Shown here in pieces: positions 1 to 7,749 of a DNA stretch of 64,000 nucleotides. The stretch covers positions 844,207 to 908,206 of the forward strand of contig NZ_VHQG01000001.1 in assembly GCF_006517435.1 (NCBI RefSeq), written 5' to 3'. A program made the translations under genes and the position numbers. The notes below the pieces were generated by a model. The model saw nothing but the letters and a program-made list of their open reading frames with translations, searched no databases and was not told the DNA's origin. The DNA comes from Schumannella soli (GTDB taxonomy: Bacteria > Actinomycetota > Actinomycetes > Actinomycetales > Microbacteriaceae). Within the stretch, counting starts at the first letter, position 1; each line of letters opens with the position of its first letter.

Positions 1-380
1 CACGGCCACGGCGGCGACTTGTGCTTCGTGAGCCGCCTCCATATCCGACAGCTGCATCAGGCTCAGAGCCGGACGCGGCTCTAGCGCCAACTCGATCTCG
101 GCGGAATTTGTGCCGTCCCTTCGGAGATCCTTCGTCGCGACGACTTGCCCTGCTGCGCCGTCTACCCGTGTCAACCGAGGTGTTCGATCAGGTTGACCTC
201 GGCTTCCGGTCAGAGTGCGGCATGCCCTTGAGCCGGAAGCGAAGGCGCCACGGCAGGGATAACCCAGCGTGGACGGTCAGATGACGTCAGCGGCCTACCG
301 ACATCCGCATCGAGGATCCGACAAGCAGCCGACAACAGCGGGCGGACACCGACACGCTGTCGCGGAACCTACAAGTCCAA
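1..380. other. Gene-free left edge downstream of dnaB
   Basis: I see no credible gene, RNA or strong hairpin here. The short open frames are Arg/Pro-rich and have no ribosome binding site or recognisable family. The stretch follows the dnaB stop codon at 381 and may hold its 3' untranslated region. Confidence 0.5.
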
Positions 381-1757
381 CTACTCCGGCTGCATGTCCG
401 CGAAGCGGGACATCGCACCCTGGAAGGCGACGGTGACCGTGGCGGTGGGGCCGTTGCGGTGCTTCGCGACGATGAGGTCGGCCTCGCCGGGGCGCGAGCT
501 CTCCTTGTCGTAGGCGCTCTCGCGGTGCAGGAGGATCACCATGTCGGCATCCTGTTCGAGCGAGCCCGACTCGCGCAGGTCGGAGATCGCGGGCTTCTTG
601 TCGGTGCGCTGCTCGGGGCCACGGTTCAGCTGCGACAGCGCGATGACCGGCACGCGCAGCTCCTTCGCGAGCAGCTTGAGCGCGCGCGAGAACTCGCTGA
701 CCTCCTGCTGGCGCGACTCGACCTTCTTGCCGGAGGTCATCAGCTGCAGGTAGTCGATGACGACGAGCTTGAGGTCGTTGCGCTGCTTGAGGCGGCGGCA
801 CTTGGAGCGGATCTCGACGAGCGTCATGTTGGGGCTGTCGTCGATGAAGAGCGGGGCGTCGGCGATCTTACCGCGCACGTGCGCGAGCTTCGTCCAGTCG
901 TCCTGGCCGACGGTGCCCTTGCGCAGCTTCTGCAGGAAGATGTCGGACTCCGCCGACATGAGACGCATGGCGATCTCGCTGCGCCCCATCTCGAGCGAGA
1001 AGAAGACGGTCGTCTGGCGGTGCTTGATCGCGGCGGCGCGGGCGAAGTCGAGCGCGAGCGTCGACTTTCCGAGCGCGGGGCGGGCGGCGATGAGGATGAG
1101 CTGACCCGGGTGCAAGCCGTTCGTCATCTCGTCGAGGTCGCGGAACCCGGTGGGCACGCCGAGCATCTCGTCGCCGCGGCCGCTGGCCTGCTCGATCTCC
1201 TCGGTGGCCGCGTCGATCGCGACATCGAGCGAGACGTAGTCCTCGGCCTCGACGCCGCCGGAGACGTTGTAGATCTCGGCCTGCGCGCTATTGACGAGAT
1301 CGATGACCTCGCCCTCGCTCTGGTAGCCCATCTGCACGATGCGGGTGCCCGCCTCGACGAGGCGGCGCAGCACGGCCTTCTCGGCGACGATCTCGGCGTA
1401 GTAGCCGGCGTTGGCCGCGGTCGGCACGATGCCGGTGAGGGTGTGCAGGTAGTCGACGCCGCCGGCACGGCTCAGGTCGCCGCTCTTGGTCAGCACGTCG
1501 GTGACGGCGATCACGTCGGTGGGCTCGCCGTGCGAGTAGAGCGTGAGCACCGCGTCGAAGATGATCTCGTGCTTCGGGATGTAGAAGTCCACCGCGCGCA
1601 CGGTCTCGACGACGTCGGCCACCGCATCCTTGCTCAACAGCATGCCGCCGATCGTCGACTGCTCGGCGAGGAGGTCGTGCGGGGGCGTGCGCTCGCCCTT
1701 CCACGACTCCCGCGGCTCCTGGTCGGGAGCGGCGAGTCCGAGATGGGCGATCGACAC
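381..1757 (-). CDS. dnaB: Replicative DNA helicase DnaB
   Basis: Hexameric replicative helicase that unwinds DNA ahead of the fork using ATP. The 458-residue product has the N-terminal DnaB domain (about residues 25-130), a linker and the RecA-like C-terminal domain. Walker A is ARPALGKST at 225-233 and Walker B is the VVIDYLQLM segment. It runs to normal full length with no intein. The start chosen is GTG at 1757, seven bases after a strong AGGAGG; an open frame continues 91 codons further upstream but is Arg/Pro-rich and unlike the family. It is the last gene of the minus-strand group rpsF-ssb-rpsR-rplI-dnaB, yet a long terminator-like hairpin and about 400 bp separate it from rplI, so it probably has its own promoter. 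Confidence 0.96.
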   Translation of the reverse strand: MSIAHLGLAAPDQEPRESWKGERTPPHDLLAEQSTIGGMLLSKDAVADVVETVRAVDFYIPKHEIIFDAVLTLYSHGEPTDVIAVTDVLTKSGDLSRAGGVDYLHTLTGIVPTAANAGYYAEIVAEKAVLRRLVEAGTRIVQMGYQSEGEVIDLVNSAQAEIYNVSGGVEAEDYVSLDVAIDAATEEIEQASGRGDEMLGVPTGFRDLDEMTNGLHPGQLILIAARPALGKSTLALDFARAAAIKHRQTTVFFSLEMGRSEIAMRLMSAESDIFLQKLRKGTVGQDDWTKLAHVRGKIADAPLFIDDSPNMTLVEIRSKCRRLKQRNDLKLVVIDYLQLMTSGKKVESRQQEVSEFSRALKLLAKELRVPVIALSQLNRGPEQRTDKKPAISDLRESGSLEQDADMVILLHRESAYDKESSRPGEADLIVAKHRNGPTATVTVAFQGAMSRFADMQPE

Positions 1758-1900
1758 GGGGGAACCTCCTGGTGGACAGGCTAGGCGTCGCCTCCGACAT
1801 CGGATGGGCGGCGCGACGCACCGAGGAGGAACCGCGCGCGGGGGTTCAGGACGGGGGCGCCGGATCACGATATGAGCGGCATCCGACGGCTTCAATGCGC

Positions 1901-2101
1901 CCTGTGGATAACGTTGTGGGGAAAACGGCGGACACGCCGGAAAGCTTGTTGAAAGCCTGTGGATACTTGTGGGGAAAGTCGGTGGACTTCGCCGCGCCAA
2001 TCGTTCTTGATCAGGGATTTCCTTCTTCACACCCTGTGTGGAAGAACATCCCTAGACCGAGGGTTGAGGGTTGGGGAAATCCACCGCCCCGGTGTGGATA
2101 G
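1901..2101. promoter_or_regulatory. DnaA-box-like cluster upstream of dnaB
   Basis: The 419-bp gap between dnaB and rplI holds a perfect DnaA box TGTGGATAA (1903-1911), near matches TGTGGATAC (1958-1966) and TGTGGATAG (2093-2101), and a weaker TGTGGAAGA (2037-2045). Two imperfect direct copies of about 30 bp (1901-1931 and 1956-1985) each join a TGTGGATA core to a TTGTGGGGAAA element. All cores lie on the same strand. I infer a DnaA-binding regulatory or titration region for dnaB; the dnaB promoter itself was not pinned down. Confidence 0.6.
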
Positions 2102-2126
2102 ACCTCTTGACAGAGCGCCTTAAACA

Positions 2127-2165
2127 CCAGTAGCGACGAACCCTCATCGGGTGCGTCGCTACTGG
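2127..2165 (-). terminator. Hairpin terminator after rplI
   Basis: Inverted repeat CCAGTAGCGACG (2127-2138) with CGTCGCTACTGG (2154-2165), extended by CCC/GGG towards a 5-base loop with one mismatch. It sits 12 bp after the rplI stop on the minus strand. There is no clear T-run, which is common for actinobacterial terminators. Confidence 0.75.
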
Positions 2166-2176
2166 TCGGGCGGTGC

Positions 2177-2632
2177 TTACTTGGCAGCCACCACGTTGAG
2201 CGTGATCGTCGCGACGACCTCGGCGCGCACGCGCACCGTGGCCTCGTGCTGACCGGTCGACTTGATCGCCGACGGGATCTCGACGGTGCGCTTGTCGATC
2301 GAGCCGATGCCCGCGTTCGACACGGCGTCGGCGATGTCCTGCGTGGTCACCGAGCCGAACAGACGGCCCTCGCGACCGGCGGCCTTCGCGGTGAGGACGA
2401 CGGGAGCCGCCTCGAGCTTGGCCTTGAGGTCCTGCGCCTCCTCGAGCGTGGCGAGCTCGCGCGCGGCGCGGGCGGCCTTGATCGAGTCGACCTGCTTCTC
2501 TCCACCGCGCGACCACGCGACAGCGAAGCCCTGGGGGATGAGGTAGTTGCGGGCGTAGCCGTTCTTGACGTCGACGACGTCACCGGCGGAACCGAGGCCG
2601 GAGACCTCGGAGGTGAGGATGAGCTTCGACAT
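2177..2632 (-). CDS. rplI: 50S ribosomal protein L9
   Basis: Large-subunit ribosomal protein binding 23S rRNA. The 151-residue product has the family's usual length, a typical N-terminal RNA-binding domain with the L9 signature around [12 protein letters not shown] (residues 24-35), the long connecting helix rich in Ala/Glu/Lys, and the C-terminal domain. It begins at ATG 2632, 14 bp after rpsR, and belongs to the rpsF-ssb-rpsR-rplI operon. A strong hairpin follows the stop codon. Confidence 0.97.
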   Translation of the reverse strand: MSKLILTSEVSGLGSAGDVVDVKNGYARNYLIPQGFAVAWSRGGEKQVDSIKAARAARELATLEEAQDLKAKLEAAPVVLTAKAAGREGRLFGSVTTQDIADAVSNAGIGSIDKRTVEIPSAIKSTGQHEATVRVRAEVVATITLNVVAAK

Positions 2633-2646
2633 GTTCCGAATCCCCC

Positions 2647-2901
2647 TTAGCGGCCCGAGCCGGCGTACGGAAGCAGGGCCATCTCACGCGCGTTCTTCAC
2701 GGCGCGGGCGATGAGGGTCTGCTCCTGCACGGAGACACCGGTGATACGACGGGCGCGGATCTTTCCACGCTCCGAGATGAACTTGCGAAGCGTCGCGACG
2801 TCCTTGTAGTCGATGACGCCGACGCGCACGGACTTCGCCGGCGCGGCGTTCTTTCCGCCCTTGCGGGGCTTGCGGCGGTCGCCGCTGCTCTTTCCAGCCA
2901 T
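2647..2901 (-). CDS. rpsR: 30S ribosomal protein S18
   Basis: Small-subunit protein that partners S6 on the 30S platform. The 84-residue product has a basic N-terminal tail, the [20 protein letters not shown] segment (about 30-49) and the RRITGVS motif typical of S18. It contains no cysteines, so it is a zinc-free type. It lies between ssb and rplI, the conserved order for this operon. The start is ATG at 2901. Confidence 0.96.
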   Translation of the reverse strand: MAGKSSGDRRKPRKGGKNAAPAKSVRVGVIDYKDVATLRKFISERGKIRARRITGVSVQEQTLIARAVKNAREMALLPYAGSGR

Positions 2902-2943
2902 TGCTGTCTTCTTTCGGTCTTTACCGGTTCAGGGCCCGAGGGC

Positions 2944-3456
2944 TCAGAACGGGGTCTCGTCGTTGTAGGAGCCGGGCGCGTTCCACACGTCCTGGCCGCC
3001 GGCATGGCCGCCGCCGTTGCCGCCGGAGCTCTGCTGGCCCCACGGCTCGTCGGCCACGGCGCCCTGCGAGCCGCCGCGTCCGCCGCCGCCACCCGCAGCG
3101 CGGGTGACCTGAGCGGTCGCGTAGCGGAGGCTCGGGCCGATCTCATCGACCTCGAGCTCGATCGCGGTGCGCTTGTTGCCGTCGCGGTCGTCGTAGGAGC
3201 GCTGCTTCAGGCGGCCCTGCGCGATGACGCGGCTGCCCTTGGTCAGCGATCCGGCGACGTGCTCGGCGAACTCACGCCAGCACGAGGCGCGCAGGAAGAG
3301 CGCCTCGCCGTCCTTCCACTCGTTCGACGCGCGGTCGAACGTGCGGGGGGTGCTGGCGATGGTGAAGTTCGCCACGGCGAGCCCGCTCTGCGTGTAGCGC
3401 AGCTCGGGGTCGGCCGTCAGGTTGCCGACCACCGTGATGATCGTGTCGCCGGCCAC
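2944..3456 (-). CDS. ssb: Single-stranded DNA-binding protein
   Basis: Coats single-stranded DNA in replication and repair and recruits partner proteins through its C-terminal tip. The 170-residue product starts [20 protein letters not shown], the usual OB-fold entry, and the fold spans about residues 1-115. A Gly/Ser-rich linker follows. The protein ends in DETPF, a variant of the acidic DDIPF tip. It lies 3 bp after rpsF and 42 bp before rpsR, in the conserved operon order. Confidence 0.96.
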   Translation of the reverse strand: MAGDTIITVVGNLTADPELRYTQSGLAVANFTIASTPRTFDRASNEWKDGEALFLRASCWREFAEHVAGSLTKGSRVIAQGRLKQRSYDDRDGNKRTAIELEVDEIGPSLRYATAQVTRAAGGGGGRGGSQGAVADEPWGQQSSGGNGGGHAGGQDVWNAPGSYNDETPF

Positions 3457-3459
3457 GGC

Positions 3460-3924
3460 TTACTCGGCGTCCTTCTTGGCGGCCTTCGCCGCGGGCTTGG
3501 CAGCAGGCTTCGAGGCGGGCTTCGCCTCGGCCTTGTCCGCCTTGTCGTCGGCCTTGCCATCCGACTTGCCCGACGCGGCCTTGCGCGCAGCGCGCTTGTC
3601 GTCCTCGGCCTTGACGGCGGCGGCACGGGCCACGGCCTCCTCGGCACGCAGCACCTTGGTGCGCAGGACGGCCTCGCTGAGCTTCAGCTGACGGTCGAGC
3701 TCGAGCGTCGAGGCGCTCGTGGCGGTGAAGTTGACGACGGCGTAGATGCCTTCGCTCTTCTTCTGGATCTCGTACGCCAGGCGGCGACGGCCCCAGATGT
3801 CGACGTTCTCGATGGTGCCGCCGTCGTTGCGGATCACGTTGAGGAACTTGTCGAGGCTCGGGGCCACGGTGCGCTCATCGATAGCAGGATCGAGGATCAC
3901 CATCAACTCGTACTGATGCGTCAT
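3460..3924 (-). CDS. rpsF: 30S ribosomal protein S6 with long Ala/Lys tail
   Basis: Small-subunit protein that binds 16S rRNA as a heterodimer with S18. Residues 1-96 form the normal S6 domain, beginning [19 protein letters not shown]. The remaining 58 residues are a low-complexity Ala/Lys/Asp/Glu tail, making the protein much longer than the usual 96-100 residues. The start is ATG at 3924 behind a strong AGAGGAGG. It is the first gene of the rpsF-ssb-rpsR-rplI operon; a short hairpin lies just ahead of the ribosome binding site. Confidence 0.95.
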   Translation of the reverse strand: MTHQYELMVILDPAIDERTVAPSLDKFLNVIRNDGGTIENVDIWGRRRLAYEIQKKSEGIYAVVNFTATSASTLELDRQLKLSEAVLRTKVLRAEEAVARAAAVKAEDDKRAARKAASGKSDGKADDKADKAEAKPASKPAAKPAAKAAKKDAE

Positions 3925-3950
3925 TCACCCACCTCCTCTGGTCTTGAACG

Positions 3951-4053
3951 GCTGCAGACGATCTGCAGCAGGAGGGTGTGCATCGCGCCCGCAGACGACA
4001 TGGGTCGACCCGGGCAACCTCGCAAGGATAGCCGCTGGCCGCCCGTCGCCGAA
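3951..4053 (-). promoter_or_regulatory. rpsF promoter and leader hairpin
   Basis: Reading the minus strand, a candidate -10 TATCCT (4025-4030) has a weak TTCGGC (4048-4053) 17 bp upstream. The leader then forms an 8-bp perfect stem GCTGCAGA/TCTGCAGC (3951-3969) with a 3-base loop, followed by CCG and the ribosome binding site. In many bacteria the rpsF leader binds the S6:S18 complex at a CCG-containing hairpin; this could be such a site, but the match is only suggestive. Confidence 0.4.
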
Positions 4054-4087
4054 ACCCCGGATCGCGAGGGCGGGATCGAGCGCGGGA

Positions 4088-5509
4088 TCAGGCGCGCGCG
4101 GCCCACCACTCCCGCAGGCGGCGCTCGGCATCCTCGGGCTCGAGCGGACCCTCGTCGAGACGCGTCTCGAGCAGGAAGCGGTAGGCCTCGCCGACCTCGC
4201 GGCCGGGAGCGATGCCGAGGATGCGCATGATCTGCTCGCCGTCGAGGTCGGGGCGCACCGCATCCAGCTGCTCCTGCTCCTGCAGGGCGGCGATGCGCTC
4301 CTCCAAGTCGTCGTAGGCGAAGGAGAGCCGGTCGGCCTTGCGCACGTTGCGCGTGGTGACGTCGGCGCGAACGAGGATGTGCAGCCACTCGAGCACCGGC
4401 CCGGCGTCGCGCACGTAGCGGCGCACGGCCGAGTCGGTCCAGGCCGCATCCGTGTACCCGAAGAAGCGCAGGTGCAGGCGGATGAGCTCGGCGACCGGCT
4501 TGATCACGTCGGAGGGGAGCCGCAGCTCGCGCATCCGCTTCGTCGCCAGCTTCGCCCCGACGACGTCGTGGTGGTAAAAGCTGACGGCGCCGCCCGGCTC
4601 GATGCGCCGCGTCGCGGGCTTGCCGATGTCGTGCAGGAGCGCCGCGAGGCGCACGATCAGCGTGGGCCGGTGTCCGCGCGAGCGCTCGAGGTCGATGGCC
4701 TGCTCGAGCACGGTGAGGCTGTGCTCGTAGACGTCCTTGTGGTGGGCGTGCTCGTCCTGCTCGAGTCGCAGCGCGGGGATCTCGGGCAGCACGATCTCGG
4801 CGAGTCCGGTGTCGACGAGCAGGCGGATGCCGCGCACCGGCGTCGGCGCCATCAGCAGCTTGGTGATCTCGTCGCCGATGCGCTCGGCCGACACGATCGA
4901 CAGGCGGTCGGCCATCCGCTCCATCGCGGCGACGGCCTCCGCATCCACGTCGAAGCCGATCTGGGCCGAGAAGCGGGCTCCGCGCAGCATGCGCAGGGGG
5001 TCGTCGCCGAAGGAGACCTCGGGGGACCCGGGCGTGCGCAGTCGTCGGGCGAGCAGGTCGTCGACGCCGCCCCAGGGGTCGACGAGCTGACGCTGGGGCA
5101 GGCGCAGGGCCATCGCGTTGACGGCGAAGTCGCGGCGCTCGAGGTCGGCTTCGAGGCTGTCGCCGAACGCGACCTCGGGCTTGCGGGTCTCGTGGTCGTA
5201 GACGTCGCTGCGGTAGGTCGTCACCTCGACGGTCTGGTCGCCGATGCGGGCGCCGATCGTGCCGAAGGCACGACCGATGTCCCACTGCGCGTCGCTGATG
5301 GGCTTGACGATCTCGAGGATGCGGTCGGGCCGCGCATCGGTCGTGAAGTCGAGGTCGGTCAGCGGCCGGTCGAGGAAGGCGTCGCGCACCGGACCTCCGA
5401 CGAGAGCGAGCTCGTGCCCGGCGTCGGCGAAGGCCTGCGCCAGGCGGGCGACGGCGGGGGACTCGGCGAGGGCGTCGAGTCGGGCGACGGCGGCCGCGAC
5501 GTTGTGCAT
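4088..5509 (-). CDS. pcnA: CCA tRNA nucleotidyltransferase
   Basis: Adds or repairs the 3' CCA end of tRNAs, a class II polymerase-beta-fold nucleotidyltransferase. In the 473-residue product the nucleotide-binding GG is at 38-39 and the metal-binding carboxylates are in the TDLDFTTDAR segment (D52, D54). The head domain continues through RRDFAVNAMA (about 125-134). An HD-type phosphohydrolase domain follows, with HD at 293-294 in LLHDIGKP. ATG 5509 is preferred: a TACCCT -10-like box sits seven bases upstream, and homologues begin near this point. Divergent from the DUF6049 gene, as in other actinobacterial origin regions. Confidence 0.93.
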   Translation of the reverse strand: MHNVAAAVARLDALAESPAVARLAQAFADAGHELALVGGPVRDAFLDRPLTDLDFTTDARPDRILEIVKPISDAQWDIGRAFGTIGARIGDQTVEVTTYRSDVYDHETRKPEVAFGDSLEADLERRDFAVNAMALRLPQRQLVDPWGGVDDLLARRLRTPGSPEVSFGDDPLRMLRGARFSAQIGFDVDAEAVAAMERMADRLSIVSAERIGDEITKLLMAPTPVRGIRLLVDTGLAEIVLPEIPALRLEQDEHAHHKDVYEHSLTVLEQAIDLERSRGHRPTLIVRLAALLHDIGKPATRRIEPGGAVSFYHHDVVGAKLATKRMRELRLPSDVIKPVAELIRLHLRFFGYTDAAWTDSAVRRYVRDAGPVLEWLHILVRADVTTRNVRKADRLSFAYDDLEERIAALQEQEQLDAVRPDLDGEQIMRILGIAPGREVGEAYRFLLETRLDEGPLEPEDAERRLREWWAARA

Positions 5510-5516
5510 GACTCCC

Positions 5517-5544
5517 AGGGTAGGCGGCGGCCACGGCCTAGACT
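5517..5544. promoter_or_regulatory. Divergent -10 boxes between pcnA and the DUF6049 gene
   Basis: TACCCT on the minus strand (5517-5522) lies seven bases before the pcnA ATG, suggesting leaderless transcription. TAGACT on the plus strand (5539-5544) lies just ahead of an ATG at 5552 that opens a 13-codon frame overlapping the start of the DUF6049 gene. Neither has a convincing -35. Confidence 0.4.
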
Positions 5545-5568
5545 GGCGCGCATGGTGGCGGCCCGGCA

Positions 5569-7749
5569 GTGGAGCGCGCCCGCGTGCCCCTGAGCCGGCC
5601 GCGGCGCGCCGGTTCCCCGACGACGGGCCGGATGTCGGTCCGCGGGACGGGCGGTGTCGTCGTCGCGGGCCTGATCGCCGCTGCCCTCGCGATCGCCCCC
5701 GGTGTCGGTCTCGGCTCCGCGACATCGTCGTCGGCGGCCTCCGGATCGGGTTCCTCGGCCGGTTCCGGCGCCTCGGGCGGATCCAGCAGCTCGGGCGGAT
5801 CCAGCGGCCTGACCTCGTCGTCCGGTTCGGACGCGAGCGGGTCCGCCTCCTCCGATCCGATGGCGACCACCTCCCCGACCGCGGTCGGCGTCGACGGCCG
5901 CGTCGGCATCACCGCCGTGCTGCCGTTGACCGTGCCGGTCGGCTCGGACGGCCTCCTCACGGCCGACGATCTGGCCGACCTCACCGCCGACGACGGCCTC
6001 CTGAGCCGTGAGCTGGATGTCGTGGCGGGCCGTCCGGTCGCCCTCGCGATCGACCCGCGGCTCATCGCATCCATCCGCGTGCTCGGCGGCGCCGCGCCGG
6101 CCTCGGCGAAGAGCTGGCTGCTGCGCCTCGCCGCGCTGAGCAACGAGACCTTCGCGCTGCGCTACGCCGACGCCGATCCGGTGGGGCCGGGACAAGCGGG
6201 ATCCGCCTCGGCGCTCGCCCCGCTCGGCTTCGACTTCGCGATCGACGACACCCGATTCGATGACCCGCTGCCGACGGCATCCCCCTCGCCCAGCGGATCG
6301 ACCGGGGGATCGAGCGGCGGATCGAACGGCTCGGGCGACACCTCGTCGAACGGCGACGGGACGGGCGCCGACTCCGGATCCGGATCCGCTGACAAGCCCG
6401 GCGGCGCGGCGTCGACGCCGGCCGGGCAGCTGCCTCCCCTGCCGACCACGGTCGACCAGGTCGTGCAGTGGACCTACTCGCTGCCGACCATCGCCTGGCC
6501 CGGCGAGAACACGGTGACGGCGGCCGACCTGCCGCGGCTGCAGGCCGCCGGCGACTCCGCGGTGCTGCTCGCCGACGGCAACGTCGACGCGGACGGCGCG
6601 ACGCACGTCTCCTTCGATGGCTCCGATGTCAGCGGGCTGGTGATCGATTCGGGGCTCAGCGCCGCGGTGCGCGCCGCCGCGACGACCTCGCAGAGCGACT
6701 ACTCGGTCGTCGACCAGGAGCTGCAGACGGCGGCCGGCGAGAGCGGATCGGCCGTGCGGATCGTCGCGCTCGGCCGCCCCTCGGCCGCCGCCGCCGGTGA
6801 CGCCGACGTCTGGGCCGACGCGCTCGACGCCGCCCTGACGCACCTGCTGACCTCGCCGCTCGTCTCGGCGACGACGCTGTCGACGGCGATCGCCGAGCAG
6901 CCGACGCCGGGCACGATCGTCGATCACGCCGAGGACGCGTCGCGCATCTCGTCGATCTCAGCACTGCTGAACGCGGCCACGCAGGAGGCGGCATTCGCCG
7001 TCGTCGCCCGCGACGGCGCACTCGCGATCACCGCGCCGCGACGCCTCGACCTGCTCGCGACGCTGTCGGTCGGATGGCAGACGGCGCGTTCGTGGACCAG
7101 CGCCGTGAGCGACTTCCAGACCGCATCCGCCGCCATCCTCGACGGGGTCAGCCTGAACCAGGGCAGCGACCTCATCGCTCTCGGCGCGAGTGCTCCGCTG
7201 CCGATGCAGGTGCAGAACTCTCTCGATGTGCCGATCGTCGTGTTCGCCCGCGCCCGCCCGCTGAGCCCGGTGCTCTCGATCGAGTCGAGCGCGCAGCCGG
7301 TGCGGGTCGAGGTCGCGCCGAAGTCGACGGTGACCGTGCGCATCCCCGCGCAGGCGATCACGAACGGCAGCGTGCAGGTCGTGCTGAGCCTGAGCGCCTC
7401 CGACGGCACACAGGTCGGGCAGGCGCGACGCATCCACGTCGAGGTGCAGGCCGGCTGGGAGACCGTCGGCACCGCCGTGATCGCGATCGGCGCGGTCGGC
7501 GTCTTCGGCTTCGGCATCGTGCGCAACATCCTCAAGCGCCGCCGCCGCCTCGCTGGCGAGGTCGACGAAGAGGATGAGGCGAACGCGCCCCTGCCCGGTC
7601 AGGAGGACGGCCCGGCCGAGGTCGTGCGCGACGCGGAGCCGGGCGAGCCGTCGGCGCCGCTGCTCGACGATCCGGGCGACGCGGACGCGGTCGCCGACGC
7701 GCCGAGCACCCCGGACGAGCCCCGACCGACGAAGGGCGAGGATGGCTGA
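5569..7749 (+). CDS. DUF6049 family membrane-anchored protein
   Basis: Function unknown. Proteins of this family sit between pcnA and murJ in many actinobacteria. The 726-residue product has an N-terminal hydrophobic signal or anchor (about residues 28-50), a Ser/Gly-rich low-complexity stretch, a large extracytoplasmic region with a second Ser/Gly-rich insert (about 240-285), a transmembrane helix near 635-655 followed by a basic RRRRR stop-transfer patch, and an acidic, Pro-rich cytoplasmic tail. The topology suggests a cell-envelope protein. The start is uncertain: GTG 5569 is used, but GTG 5584 and ATG 5632 are possible. It overlaps murJ by 8 bp, so the two are probably co-translated and may work together in peptidoglycan export. 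Confidence 0.8.
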   Translation: MERARVPLSRPRRAGSPTTGRMSVRGTGGVVVAGLIAAALAIAPGVGLGSATSSSAASGSGSSAGSGASGGSSSSGGSSGLTSSSGSDASGSASSDPMATTSPTAVGVDGRVGITAVLPLTVPVGSDGLLTADDLADLTADDGLLSRELDVVAGRPVALAIDPRLIASIRVLGGAAPASAKSWLLRLAALSNETFALRYADADPVGPGQAGSASALAPLGFDFAIDDTRFDDPLPTASPSPSGSTGGSSGGSNGSGDTSSNGDGTGADSGSGSADKPGGAASTPAGQLPPLPTTVDQVVQWTYSLPTIAWPGENTVTAADLPRLQAAGDSAVLLADGNVDADGATHVSFDGSDVSGLVIDSGLSAAVRAAATTSQSDYSVVDQELQTAAGESGSAVRIVALGRPSAAAAGDADVWADALDAALTHLLTSPLVSATTLSTAIAEQPTPGTIVDHAEDASRISSISALLNAATQEAAFAVVARDGALAITAPRRLDLLATLSVGWQTARSWTSAVSDFQTASAAILDGVSLNQGSDLIALGASAPLPMQVQNSLDVPIVVFARARPLSPVLSIESSAQPVRVEVAPKSTVTVRIPAQAITNGSVQVVLSLSASDGTQVGQARRIHVEVQAGWETVGTAVIAIGAVGVFGFGIVRNILKRRRRLAGEVDEEDEANAPLPGQEDGPAEVVRDAEPGEPSAPLLDDPGDADAVADAPSTPDEPRPTKGEDG

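Noticed and set aside
381-2030. DnaB starting at 2030, 91 residues longer
   Set aside because: The extra part is Arg/Pro-rich, unlike any DnaB, and GTG 1757 has a perfect AGGAGG.
5552-5593. A 13-codon leader peptide before the DUF6049 gene
   Set aside because: It follows a -10 box, but there is no sign of attenuation, and such a short frame can arise by chance.
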